Of a DNA stretch of 23,796 nucleotides, positions 6,643-14,481 are shown one piece after another (position 1 is the stretch's first letter; every line of letters starts with the position of its first letter). Both the position numbers and the translations under genes were made by a program. The notes under the pieces were generated by a model that worked only from the letters and a program-made list of their open reading frames with translations, ran no database searches and had not been told where the DNA came from. Source of the DNA: Clostridium sp. UBA5530 (lineage in GTDB: Bacteria; Bacillota; Clostridia; Clostridiales; Clostridiaceae); the NCBI GenBank assembly GCA_002423705.1, contig DINW01000087.1, positions 1-23,796 on the forward strand, read 5' to 3'.

Positions 6643-7589
6643 ATGGAGAGGAACTTCTAAAGGAAATAAATGATATTGATGATAATTTAATTCAAGAGGC
6701 ATCAATAAATAAGAAAAGGAAGAAAAAATCTACAATTATAAAATGGTACGGTGTAGCTGCCTGCCTATGTTTAATTCTCATTGGAGCCCTAATATTTAAA
6801 GGCTTTAATAAAGATACATTACATGAAAATATCAAGAATCCTACAGATGAAATAGTTACAAATAATAAGGTGAATATTCCAGAAATTAAAATATCTAAAA
6901 ACAGCGCCAATTCAAAGGGTGATATGATTGGTTTAATTATTTATAATAATGGTATATATACTCAAAGTGGACTCTATGGTGGAGATGAGGCAGTTCCTTT
7001 AAGAGCCTTGGTTGGAGAAAAGCTAGGATATGCAAAGGGAAATATTGATGAAAGGTCTAAAAGGGATGAATATAATAAGGAGCTTTCATCTACTGTAAAA
7101 GGAGAGGTTTATGCTGTTAATGGATATGATAAAAATTTCCGTATTTGTATTAAGAATAGCTATATAGATGAAAAAGGCAAAGAAGTAGAAAATATTGGAT
7201 TTTATGAAAAATTAAATGGTATTGGCTTAGATACAGGAAAAGACCTATTTGGAGAAAGACTTAAAATAGCAGATAATTGGGATCATGCTCTCTACTTAGA
7301 GCATAACCATTGGAATAATGGAGAAAAAAACTATAAAGAATTATCAAAGATATCTAAGGAGGATATGGGGGAGTTTTTCAAGGAGCTATATTCATCTGAA
7401 TTTGTAAATTTAACCCGTAGCAATATATATGATAAGGAAAGTCATCATATATATATACACATGAAAGATAAAACAATAGTAGAATTAAGATTATTTGAAG
7501 ATGGATATGTTGGGTATCAACCTCTAGGCTGGTATTTTGTAAAAATGCCAGGAGATATATTTAATAAGATATATAAAGGAACCAATTAA
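6639..7589 (+). CDS. Membrane-anchored protein, putative anti-sigma factor
   Basis: This 316-residue single-pass protein has a cytoplasmic N-terminus of about 30 residues (MNGEELLKEINDIDDNLIQE, then a KKRKKK stretch), a membrane helix at about 34-55 (YGVAACLCLILIGALIF) and an extracytoplasmic part of about 260 residues. The topology, and the ATGA overlap with the sigma-factor gene, fit an anti-sigma/sensor role common in clostridial sigma-factor operons. The outer domain is not one I recognise. It is rich in Tyr, Asp and Asn and has no Cys. The anti-sigma role is inferred from context and topology. Confidence 0.75.
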   Translation: MNGEELLKEINDIDDNLIQEASINKKRKKKSTIIKWYGVAACLCLILIGALIFKGFNKDTLHENIKNPTDEIVTNNKVNIPEIKISKNSANSKGDMIGLIIYNNGIYTQSGLYGGDEAVPLRALVGEKLGYAKGNIDERSKRDEYNKELSSTVKGEVYAVNGYDKNFRICIKNSYIDEKGKEVENIGFYEKLNGIGLDTGKDLFGERLKIADNWDHALYLEHNHWNNGEKNYKELSKISKEDMGEFFKELYSSEFVNLTRSNIYDKESHHIYIHMKDKTIVELRLFEDGYVGYQPLGWYFVKMPGDIFNKIYKGTN

Positions 7590-7692
7590 GAAGTTGGCAT
7601 ATATGAATTATTATCTCAGGTTTATAGATATGATGTGCTATATTAATTAATCATAATATAAAAATCTAATAATTTTAGAGGTACAATAAATT

Positions 7693-8277
7693 ATGGAAAG
7701 TATGAAGGAGAAATTTGCTGAGGTATTAAAGGAAATGCTTGTTAATAAGACTTTAGATAAGATTACTATCAAGGATATTGTAAGTCAGTGCGGTGTTTCA
7801 AGGCAGGCATTTTATTATTATTTTGATGATATATACGACATTGTAGAATGGATTTTTCTTCAGGAAACAGAAAAAGCCTTAAATGAATATAGTGATATTG
7901 ACACATGGCAATTTGGATATAGGCTGCTATTAAAGTGGATAAAAAAAAATCAAATGCTAGTTATAAACACATATAAATCCATACAGCGTGAGTATGTGGA
8001 AAACTTTATGAATCATATCTTATATCAATATATTTTTAGAGTAGTGGAGGAACAAGCTCAAGGATTTAACATTACAGATTCTCAGAAGATCTTTGTTGCT
8101 CGGTTTTATACTTTAGCTTTTAATGCTATATCCCTTGAATGGATTCGCAACGGCATGGTTGATGAGGCTGAAGATATTGTAAATCAAGTAGAAATATTAG
8201 TTAAAGGTGACTTTAAAAAGGCCTTAAAGAATTTTCATGATGAAAATAATAGATGTAAAGAACAAAGTGAAATTTAG
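7693..8277 (+). CDS. TetR/AcrR-family transcriptional regulator
   Basis: This 194-residue regulator has an N-terminal TetR helix-turn-helix (ITIKDIVSQCGVSRQAFYYYF, about residues 25-44) and a ligand-binding C-terminal domain with ERNGMVD-like region (EWIRNGMVDEAEDIV) typical of the DhaS-like group. It lies 207 bases upstream of the oleate hydratase gene in the same direction. This pairing is seen in other Gram-positive bacteria and makes the regulator the natural candidate to control the hydratase in response to fatty acids. The start is an ATG after a distant GAGG. An ATG three codons later has no better ribosome site. Confidence 0.9.
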   Translation: MESMKEKFAEVLKEMLVNKTLDKITIKDIVSQCGVSRQAFYYYFDDIYDIVEWIFLQETEKALNEYSDIDTWQFGYRLLLKWIKKNQMLVINTYKSIQREYVENFMNHILYQYIFRVVEEQAQGFNITDSQKIFVARFYTLAFNAISLEWIRNGMVDEAEDIVNQVEILVKGDFKKALKNFHDENNRCKEQSEI

Positions 8278-8303
8278 TTTTGTTGTAAAAAATATTAGGT
8301 GAG

Positions 8304-8360
8304 TTTATCTAGGTTATAGCTGCTGTTATTTTCCACCTAAGGTGGGGTGCACATTGATAA
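8304..8360 (+). repeat. Copy B (57 bases) of the dispersed intergenic element
   Basis: It runs from TTTATCT to TTGATAA, exactly 57 bases as in copies A and C. It is identical to copy A at 35 of 57 ungapped positions by hand count. It contains the hairpin CCACCT-A-AGGTGG. It lies between the TetR stop codon and the oleate hydratase promoter, so it would be in the 3' region of the TetR transcript. Confidence 0.65.
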
Positions 8361-8422
8361 ATATTATTTAACACAGAGGGTTTCATGTAAAGTTTTTCTT
8401 TACACTAAGCGGGTCGTATCAA

Positions 8423-8451
8423 TTGAGATTCCTATGGATAAAAATTACAAT
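8423..8451 (+). promoter_or_regulatory. Promoter of the oleate hydratase gene
   Basis: TTGAGA (8423-8428) and TACAAT (8446-8451) are separated by exactly 17 bases, giving a good sigma-A-type promoter. The predicted start of transcription is near 8458. The GTATCAA at 8416-8422 abuts the -35 box, and an inverted repeat of the same word covers the transcription start. Both arrangements suit repression by the adjacent TetR-type protein. Confidence 0.65.
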
Positions 8452-8452
8452 A

Positions 8453-8483
8453 GTATCAACATGAAGTGAAAAGGAGTTGATAC
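8453..8483 (+). promoter_or_regulatory. Inverted repeat around the ohyA start region, candidate operator or hairpin
   Basis: GTATCAAC (8453-8460) and GTTGATAC (8476-8483) are perfect 8-base arms around a 15-base spacer that contains most of the AAGGAG ribosome site. The repeat lies just downstream of the -10 box, and its last base is two bases before the ATG. It could bind the upstream TetR regulator, or fold in the mRNA and hide the ribosome site. A third GTATCAA is at 8416-8422. Confidence 0.55.
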
Positions 8484-8484
8484 C

Positions 8485-10254
8485 ATGTATTATACCAATG
8501 GAAATTACGCAGCTTTTTCAAAACCTTTGAAATCTCCTGGAATAGAGAAGAAAAAGGCATACCTTGTTGGGGGCGGATTGGCTTCCTTATCAGCGGCAGC
8601 ATTTATGATTCGTGACGGTCATATGGATGGAAAAAATATTTGCATACTTGAAGAGCTATCCTTACCTGGTGGAGGATGTGATGGGATTAAGGAGGATTGT
8701 CGTGGGTATATTGTTCGCGGTGGTCGTGAGATGGAAGATCATTTTGAGTGCCTATGGGATTTATATCGCTCAATTCCTTCCTTAGAGATTGAAAATGCAT
8801 CTGTTTTAGATGAGTTTTACTGGCTTAATCAGGCAGATCCAAGCAGTTCCCCAGTACGTGTTACTATAAATCAGGGCAAGGATGCTCATACTTTGCATAA
8901 ATTTAATTTAAGTGATAAAGCAGCTATGGAAATATCTAACCTTATTATGACTCCAGAGAAATATTTAGATGATAAAAAGATCACCGATGTATTCAGTAAG
9001 GACTTTTTTAACTCAAACTTTTGGTTGTTCTGGCGTTCAATGTTTGCCTTTGAAGATTGGCATAGTGCCATAGAAATGCGTCGTTACTTAACGCGGTTTA
9101 TTCACCTTACCCATACTCTTTCAGATCTCTCAGGGTTACGTTTCACTAGATTCAACCAATATGAGTCTTTGATTCTTCCGCTGGTTAAATATTTGGAATC
9201 AAATGGAGTACAATTTATCTATGACACAATAGTGTCTAATGTAGAGTTTGCCATTTATCCAGATAAAAAAGTGGCGAAGAGAATTATTTGTAGCACTGAT
9301 GGAAAGGATAGCAGTATTGATTTAAGAGAAGAGGATTTGGTATTCATAACATTAGGGTGCAATACTGAACAATCTGGTCTTGGAGATCATCATAGTGTTG
9401 CTACTGTACCTGAAGGCTTGGGAGCATCTTGGCAATTGTGGAAGAATATAGCCAAGCAACATGAAGGCTTTGGACACCCAGAAAAATTCTGCGGAGATAT
9501 TACAGGCTCTAATTGGGAATCTGCCACCATAACTTGCCCAGACGACAAAATTCCTTCATATATTGCTAAATTAACTGGAAGAGACCCATACAACGGAAGA
9601 ATTGTAACAGGAGGGCCTATTACAGCCAAGGATTCTTCTTGGCTAATGAGCTGGACAGTAAGTAGACAACCTCACTTTAAGCAGCAAAAACCAGATGAAA
9701 TTGTAGCATGGGTATATGGACTATTTTCAGATGAGCCAGGAGACTATGTGAAAAAGACCATGAAGGAGTGTACAGGCATGGAAATTGTGGAAGAATGGTT
9801 GTACCATATTGGAGTTCCAGTAGATGAAATTCATGATCTTGCAAAGAATCATGCTAATTGTGTTCCTTGTATGATGCCATATGTTACATCATATTTTATG
9901 GCTCGTAAAGCAGGAGATAGACCTAATATTGTTCCTGATAAAGCTAAGAATTTTGCTTTTATTGGAGAACATGTTGAAACACCTGAAGACACAGTTTTTA
10001 CAACAGAATATGCCGTACGTACAGCAATGGAAGCAGTTTATACATTGTTAAATATAGGACGAGGAGTTCCAGAGGTCTTCGCATCTGCCTATGATGTCCG
10101 TGTATTGCTTAAAGCTGCTGCAAGTATGTTAGATGGGAAGAAACTTAAGGACATAAACCTTCCTCTAGATAAGAAACTAGCATTAGGAAAGCTTTCTAAA
10201 GAGATGAAGGGAACTATCTTAGAGGAATTATTGAAAGAAAATGGACTTATCTAA
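8485..10254 (+). CDS. ohyA: Oleate hydratase (FAD-dependent fatty acid hydratase)
   Basis: This 589-residue protein adds water to the cis-9 double bond of oleate and related unsaturated fatty acids, giving 10-hydroxy acids (EC 4.2.1.53). It was formerly annotated as myosin-cross-reactive antigen. The FAD-binding loop is YLVGGGLASLSAAAF (about residues 26-40). The invariant GGREMEDHFECLWDL block places catalytic Glu at residue 82, and RRYLTRFIH gives Tyr201; both agree with the numbering I recall for the Staphylococcus aureus enzyme. The length (about 590) is typical, with no truncation. The product detoxifies host or dietary unsaturated fatty acids. It has its own promoter and is followed by a strong hairpin. 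The ATG has AAGGAG upstream. Confidence 0.97.
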   Translation: MYYTNGNYAAFSKPLKSPGIEKKKAYLVGGGLASLSAAAFMIRDGHMDGKNICILEELSLPGGGCDGIKEDCRGYIVRGGREMEDHFECLWDLYRSIPSLEIENASVLDEFYWLNQADPSSSPVRVTINQGKDAHTLHKFNLSDKAAMEISNLIMTPEKYLDDKKITDVFSKDFFNSNFWLFWRSMFAFEDWHSAIEMRRYLTRFIHLTHTLSDLSGLRFTRFNQYESLILPLVKYLESNGVQFIYDTIVSNVEFAIYPDKKVAKRIICSTDGKDSSIDLREEDLVFITLGCNTEQSGLGDHHSVATVPEGLGASWQLWKNIAKQHEGFGHPEKFCGDITGSNWESATITCPDDKIPSYIAKLTGRDPYNGRIVTGGPITAKDSSWLMSWTVSRQPHFKQQKPDEIVAWVYGLFSDEPGDYVKKTMKECTGMEIVEEWLYHIGVPVDEIHDLAKNHANCVPCMMPYVTSYFMARKAGDRPNIVPDKAKNFAFIGEHVETPEDTVFTTEYAVRTAMEAVYTLLNIGRGVPEVFASAYDVRVLLKAAASMLDGKKLKDINLPLDKKLALGKLSKEMKGTILEELLKENGLI

Positions 10255-10280
10255 GAAAAGCTGGTATTTAATATAAAATG

Positions 10281-10320
10281 AAACTAAGGTTCAGGTTAAA
10301 ATCCATCTGAACCCTAGTTT
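10281..10320. terminator. Bidirectional terminator; copy 1 of a hairpin repeat
   Basis: AAACTAAGGTTCAG (10281-10294) pairs with CTGAACCCTAGTTT (10307-10320) with one mismatch, followed by TTTTAATT on the plus strand and A-rich sequence on the other side. It lies between the convergent oleate hydratase and GNAT genes and would end both transcripts. Its arm and loop words resemble the hairpins at 13722 and 19004. Confidence 0.8.
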
Positions 10321-10323
10321 TAA

Positions 10324-10830
10324 TTATTTGTTTTTCTTTATTGAGTAATAAATACAATGCTGTAATTTACCCTGATAACATATATCTTCTTCCTTATCTA
10401 TTAACTTCATTCCACACTTTTCCATTACTCGACAGCTTGATTTATTAGTTTCAAATGCTCCAGCCATAACCTCTTTAAATCCTTTTGCAAATAAGTCTTC
10501 AATTGCCGCAGCCAGTGCTTCTGTTGCATATCCCTTACTATGAAAATCAGGGTGAATAACGTAACCTAGCTCAATTCTAACCTCATCCATGTAAACATCA
10601 TTTATAAAGCCAATTAAGTAATCATCCTTGTAAATTCCAACTTCGTAATGATTCTGAGAACAAGAAAACTCCTGAAGTTTTTTAAACATGGATACAACTT
10701 CGTCCCTTGTATTAAAATCAGGAATCATAAAGGCTTCCTTAATTTTTTCATTGGTTAATAATTCAATCATAGTATCTTCATCATTATCATCATATGGTTT
10801 TAAAACTAATCTTTTGGTTGTAATCATCAT
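10324..10830 (-). CDS. RimJ/RimL-type GNAT N-acetyltransferase
   Basis: This 168-residue acetyltransferase follows the ribosomal-protein and small-molecule acetyltransferase pattern of the RimJ/RimL subfamily. It begins MMITTKRLVLKPYDDND, has LGYVIHPDFHSKGYATEAL with the acetyl-CoA loop HSKGYA (97-102), and carries the diagnostic NKSSCRVMEKCGM (129-141). It ends at the shared terminator with ohyA. The first of two consecutive ATGs is listed, but the second is better spaced from AGGAGT. The substrate is unknown. Confidence 0.9.
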   Translation of the reverse strand: MMITTKRLVLKPYDDNDEDTMIELLTNEKIKEAFMIPDFNTRDEVVSMFKKLQEFSCSQNHYEVGIYKDDYLIGFINDVYMDEVRIELGYVIHPDFHSKGYATEALAAAIEDLFAKGFKEVMAGAFETNKSSCRVMEKCGMKLIDKEEDICYQGKLQHCIYYSIKKNK

Positions 10831-10853
10831 TTCACTCCTAAACTTTATTCCCC

Positions 10854-11725
10854 TTATTTTGTACCAAAGGAAATGAACATGGGGGGGAGAGTCAAGGCCA
10901 TCAAATTCTCACCTTTAGCACGAATATAGTCATTAATCTCTTTTTCACATTTATATTGATAGAGGGCTTCCTCCTTTGTGATGCCTCGGGAACATAGTGA
11001 GGTAACAACTTTTTCTTGGGTATCCATTTCATGTCCCCAGCCATCAGCATAAAAAGTTTCTAATTGCTTTTTATACTCTTCTTTATCCCCATAGGGGTTA
11101 ATAAACCTTGCACAATCATTTAATCTCATGGAAACATTTTTCAATCCAAGCTTTTGCATCATGGAAGGTAATTTGGTGCCTATGCATTTGTCACTGCCAT
11201 AAACATCCTTTTCGTTTTTCCATAACTTACTTAGCAAGCCAAGGTTGCAGTATCCATCCATATCTAAGCCATTGCTGCATTACCTACGTTCCAGTTGGTA
11301 TCTATACAAATAATAAGCCCTCCATCAACTGCTGTGTCCATCATCTTTTTAATCATTTTTTCTGGTTCAGGCAGATGCATTAAAAATGCTTGACATATGA
11401 CTAAATCGTATTTTTCATTAATATCCTCATTTACTAAATCACAATGAATAAAATTAGTTTCGTAATCACTTTCATCAAACATAAGTGATGCAGCCTTAAG
11501 CAAAGTATCAGCATTATCAAATCCAGTATAGCTACTACCTTTAGGCAAAATTGGCATTAGTATACTACCTAAATATCCAGCACCACAAGCAAAATCAGCT
11601 ACCCTTAGGGGCTTATCTATTTTCCATACTTTCTGCACCAAAAATTCTACATAATCCGGATTGAACCATCTTTTACGAGAATCTTTTAAGTAGTTTAAAT
11701 GAGTATTCCAATCAGTTTCAGGCAT
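10854..11725 (-). pseudogene. SAM-dependent methyltransferase, frameshifted
   Basis: Two adjoining frames encode one class I methyltransferase of about 290 residues. The upstream part (11264-11725) has the SAM-binding motif RVADFACGAGYLGSIL at residues 41-56, YTGFDNAD, and LVICQAFLMHLPEP, and stops at a TAG after NWNVGNAAMA. The downstream part (10854 to about 11270) continues in the -1 frame as LDMDGYCNLGLLSKLW and runs to FGTK. The junction falls at ATGGCTTAGAT, where one missing base would restore a continuous reading (AAM-A-LDMDGYCN). The second half has no ribosome site of its own. A real single-base deletion is likely; a sequencing error is the alternative. Confidence 0.85.
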
Positions 11726-11984
11726 TTATAGCATTCCTCCCTTAGCTTACATAGATTTTAATTTGTTATGTTCCACCAAGAGAAATGTGGACTCTAATAT
11801 ACTACAAATTTTAACTTAATAGTAGCATTTTGTCTATAAATAGTTATAATTGATTTATATAGCTATATTTACTGATGCTTTGTAGAGTTTTATTACATAT
11901 ATGGTATACTTAAGTAAAAATCATGTTATCATTATTAGATAAAAATGTAGGATTAAGTTTGATTTTATTAGGAGGTGTAAAATT

Positions 11985-12557
11985 GTGATTACATATAGGA
12001 AAATTGATAGCTCATATCTGGATAAATATGACAAGATTCCAATGGTTGTTAATGTAAAAAGTATACTGAAATTAGAAAAAGTTCAGAATGGACTAGGAGG
12101 TATTCTATTAAAAGAGACCCCTACTGAAGAATATACAAAAAATTTAGGGTGCTATGAGAATATAGGAAAATCTGCACAAGAATTTGATATAACAAATTGG
12201 GCATTTTTTATGGCCTTTGATAACAACTCTCCTATTGGTGCAGCTACTGTTGTTTCAAGAACCCCAAATATTCATTTGCTTGAGGATAGAGATGACATAA
12301 GTGTGCTATGGGATATAAGGGTTGATGATAAATATAAGAGAAAGGGTGTAGGCACAAAATTATTTGATATGTCCGTTAAGTGGTCAAAATCAAAAGAATT
12401 AAAACAAATGAAAATTGAGTGCCAAAATAACAATGTTCAAGGGTGCAAATTTTACCATAGGCAGGGTGCAGTATTAGGAAAAATAGATGAATATGCCTAT
12501 TATAAAGATATTGAAGATAAAGATGAGGTTCAACTTATATGGTATTTAGATTTATAA
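11985..12557 (+). CDS. GNAT acetyltransferase, SatA-like (streptothricin acetyltransferase-like)
   Basis: This 190-residue protein contains VLWDIRVDDKYKRKGVG (acetyl-CoA loop KRKGVG, 118-123), then MKIECQNNNVQGCKFYHRQG with a conserved Asn-Asn-x-x-x-CKFY segment. That arrangement resembles streptothricin acetyltransferases (SatA/Sat4), where it reads approximately E-xQ-N-N-x-x-A-C-x-F-Y. Specific streptothricin activity is only a possibility, because many SatA-like proteins have other substrates. The GTG start has AGGAGG upstream. The 259-base divergent region 11726-11984 separates it from the methyltransferase. I see only AT-rich sequence there, with no clear paired -35 and -10 boxes. Confidence 0.85.
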   Translation: MITYRKIDSSYLDKYDKIPMVVNVKSILKLEKVQNGLGGILLKETPTEEYTKNLGCYENIGKSAQEFDITNWAFFMAFDNNSPIGAATVVSRTPNIHLLEDRDDISVLWDIRVDDKYKRKGVGTKLFDMSVKWSKSKELKQMKIECQNNNVQGCKFYHRQGAVLGKIDEYAYYKDIEDKDEVQLIWYLDL

Positions 12558-12625
12558 AATTATATTAAATAGAATAAGAAATTTGTTCATGTGGATGATG
12601 CTATGATAGATTTTCAAGTTCCTTT

Positions 12626-12682
12626 TTTATCTGATGTCTATCTGTTGTAACACTCCGCCTGAATGTTAGTTGAACTTGATAA
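12626..12682 (+). repeat. Copy C (57 bases) of the dispersed intergenic element
   Basis: It begins TTTATCTGATGTCTA, as does copy A at 20927, and ends ACTTGATAA. The two are identical at 47 of 57 positions without gaps by hand count. CAAGTTC just upstream (12615-12621) can pair with GAACTTG inside it (12672-12678). It lies between the SatA-like GNAT and the second kinase-like gene, 80 bases before that gene's start. Confidence 0.7.
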
Positions 12683-12705
12683 TTAACTAAAAAATCTAAG
12701 AATTA

Positions 12706-12721
12706 CAATCTTAAAAGATTG
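12706..12721 (+). promoter_or_regulatory. 7-bp inverted repeat in the leader of the second kinase-like gene
   Basis: CAATCTT and AAGATTG are perfect arms with a two-base centre, 40 bases before the start codon at 12762. A DNA-binding site is more likely than a loop-poor hairpin. No candidate protein is adjacent. Confidence 0.35.
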
Positions 12722-12761
12722 AATATTTGCAATTGATTAAATTTTAAGGGTGGGGAGTTTT

Positions 12762-13718
12762 ATGAAAGAAATAATAAATTCTAAAGTCTTTCCTTTGGAA
12801 AGCCAAGAGCAATATGAAAAACTATTAAAGATTTTCTTAAGCATCAAGCCTGAATATGAAAGCTATAATGGAGAAATCTTAATACAGTGCTTTCACGACA
12901 ATATAGATAAGGTAGTAGAGCGGATATATACAGTTTATAAAGTTACAGTAAACCAAGAAAAGTTTGTATTAAAAAGAACGGATAAGTATGAAAACATAAT
13001 ATATGATAAGTTTTTACAGGGAAATCATTTGCCTGTACCTAAAATGGTGGGACATAGCTACCTTAATAAGGAATACTGGATAATTCTACAATACATAGAG
13101 GGAAATGACCTAAAGAAGTTCAATGAAGATATGGCAATAAAAAGTGCTTATGCTTTATCTAAGACCTTCAATATGTATTGGATAGAAAAGAATTTTGATG
13201 AAAATATTTTAGACAATAGATTTCAGCGATATTACAATAGGATTATGAAAAGGTCTAATTGCTTAAAAGAACATTCTAAATTAGGAAAGGCTTATGAGAT
13301 ATTTTTAAAAAGGCAATTAACATGTCCACGGACTCTATGTAATGGAGATTTTATGCAGGTCAATGGAATAAATAGAGAAGACGGCGTGATTATAGTAGAT
13401 TGGGCTTTTGGTGGCATTATGCCTTATTCTTTAGATGCGGCTAGATTAATAACCCATGGCTGTGAAGAGGACAATCCCCTATATATGACGGATGAATTAA
13501 GAAAATTATTTCTAGAAAGTCTATATGAAAAATTAAACAAAACACAGCTAACCTATGAACAGTATCTTTGGGATATAAAGCTTTCAATGTTAAATGAATG
13601 TATTGAGTTTATAGAGTATAATTTAAATAATCCTAGTGCGGAAAAAGATGGATCTTATGATTACTATGTAAGCACAGCTAATAAGTTAGCAGATGAGATT
13701 CTTAGAGAAGAAAAATAA
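12762..13718 (+). CDS. APH-fold phosphotransferase-like protein with Asn in the catalytic loop
   Basis: This 318-residue protein is taken from the ATG preceded by GGTGGGGAG; a GTG four codons earlier lies within that ribosome site. The N-lobe has an ATP-contacting Lys (EKFVLKR, Lys71), a hinge IILQYIEGNDL, and the C-lobe loop TLCNGDFMQVN with Asp196 and Asn201. VIIVDWAFGG supplies the metal-binding Asp213. The His that usually precedes Gly-Asp in aminoglycoside phosphotransferases is Asn194 here. The catalytic Asp is kept, so activity is possible. The substrate is unknown; the neighbouring GNATs suggest a resistance or metabolite-modification setting. Confidence 0.82.
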   Translation: MKEIINSKVFPLESQEQYEKLLKIFLSIKPEYESYNGEILIQCFHDNIDKVVERIYTVYKVTVNQEKFVLKRTDKYENIIYDKFLQGNHLPVPKMVGHSYLNKEYWIILQYIEGNDLKKFNEDMAIKSAYALSKTFNMYWIEKNFDENILDNRFQRYYNRIMKRSNCLKEHSKLGKAYEIFLKRQLTCPRTLCNGDFMQVNGINREDGVIIVDWAFGGIMPYSLDAARLITHGCEEDNPLYMTDELRKLFLESLYEKLNKTQLTYEQYLWDIKLSMLNECIEFIEYNLNNPSAEKDGSYDYYVSTANKLADEILREEK

Positions 13719-13721
13719 ATG

Positions 13722-13766
13722 AAACTAATATTCATATGGAGTTTAAATTTCATATGACATATTAGT
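13722..13766 (+). repeat. Hairpin repeat copy 2, between the kinase-like and GNAT genes
   Basis: ACTAATATTCATATG (13724-13738) pairs with CATATGACATATTAGT (13751-13766) with one bulged base, forming a stem of 15 pairs. Its 5' arm and loop agree with the copy at 19004 in 27 of 32 positions. It sits directly upstream of the GGGGAG ribosome site of the GNAT at 13780, and could terminate, stabilise or process the joint mRNA. Confidence 0.65.
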
Positions 13767-13779
13767 AAAGGGGAGCGTT

Positions 13780-14304
13780 ATGTTAAAAGTATCATTAGAA
13801 GTGGATATTAAATTAGTTCCAGTTGGGATAGATGATAGAGAGATTCTCAAGAATCTTTTAGAAAAATACGACTATGAATTTTCACAATATGATAACAGAG
13901 ATGTAAATAAACTTGGTCTTTATGGATATGATTACTTAGATTATTATTGGACAGAAAAGAATAGATGGGCATTTTTCATCATGATAGATGGAAAGCTAGG
14001 CGGTTTTGCCATGGTAAATGATTTTCCAGAGGTGAAAGAGGATACAGATTATTGTATGTCGGAGTTCTTTGTAATGTATAAATACCGCGGCCGTGGTATT
14101 GGAAAATATGCAGCGATTAAAGTCTTCGATATGTTTCATGGTAAATGGCAGTTGAAGAGGCATCCTAAGAATATTGGTTCAGTGCATTTTTGGGATAGTG
14201 TTGTTAATGAGTACACTAAAGGAGATTATAGGCTAGTAGAAAGCTACCCTGAAACAGAATATGATGATGGAACTTTAGGAGATGTTTTATTTTTTCAAAA
14301 TTAA
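13780..14304 (+). CDS. GNAT-family N-acetyltransferase (related to the 20-517/580-1116 pair)
   Basis: This 174-residue acetyltransferase has the acetyl-CoA loop RGRGIG at residues 103-108. It shares block order with the GNAT at 580-1116: EFFVMYKYRG against EFFLLRPYRG, FHGKWQLKR against FLGKWGLYV, and NEYTKGDY against NDYTNGSF. The three genes probably arose by duplication, although they are more than 12 kb apart. The ATG follows GGGGAG. It is 61 bases downstream of the kinase-like gene, with the hairpin repeat between them. Confidence 0.88.
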   Translation: MLKVSLEVDIKLVPVGIDDREILKNLLEKYDYEFSQYDNRDVNKLGLYGYDYLDYYWTEKNRWAFFIMIDGKLGGFAMVNDFPEVKEDTDYCMSEFFVMYKYRGRGIGKYAAIKVFDMFHGKWQLKRHPKNIGSVHFWDSVVNEYTKGDYRLVESYPETEYDDGTLGDVLFFQN

Positions 14305-14431
14305 ATGTGTAAATACTATGGATTTAGGGTTAGAATCATATGTGTTTTATATGAATTAATATTGTAACTAATATTTAACAAAGATTATAGTATATATGCA
14401 TAAGTGAATTATTGATAAATATATTAGAGTA

Positions 14432-14457
14432 TATAGCAGACCTAAAGGTTTACTATA
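14432..14457 (+). promoter_or_regulatory. Imperfect hairpin upstream of the SPFH gene
   Basis: TATAG...ACCT pairs with AGGT...CTATA around an AA loop, ending 24 bases before the SPFH start and just before its ribosome site GGGGGAAGG. It may affect translation initiation. The rest of the 177-base gap shows only AT-rich sequence. Confidence 0.35.
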
Positions 14458-14481
14458 ATAAAGTTTTTAGGGGGAAGGAAT

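Noticed and set aside
7611..7640. TTATCTCAGGTTTATAG resembling the start of element copies B and D
   Set aside because: Only about 17 bases match, with two insertions, and the rest of the element is absent; chance similarity in AT-rich DNA is likely.
10870..10890. Run of seven G bases near the methyltransferase end, a possible second frameshift
   Set aside because: The frame through this run reads TLPPMFISFG without interruption, so it does not break the protein.
11770..11800. TGTTATGTTCCACC resembling the middle of element B, followed by a small CCAC/GTGG stem
   Set aside because: The ends TTTATCT and GATAA are missing and the match is short.
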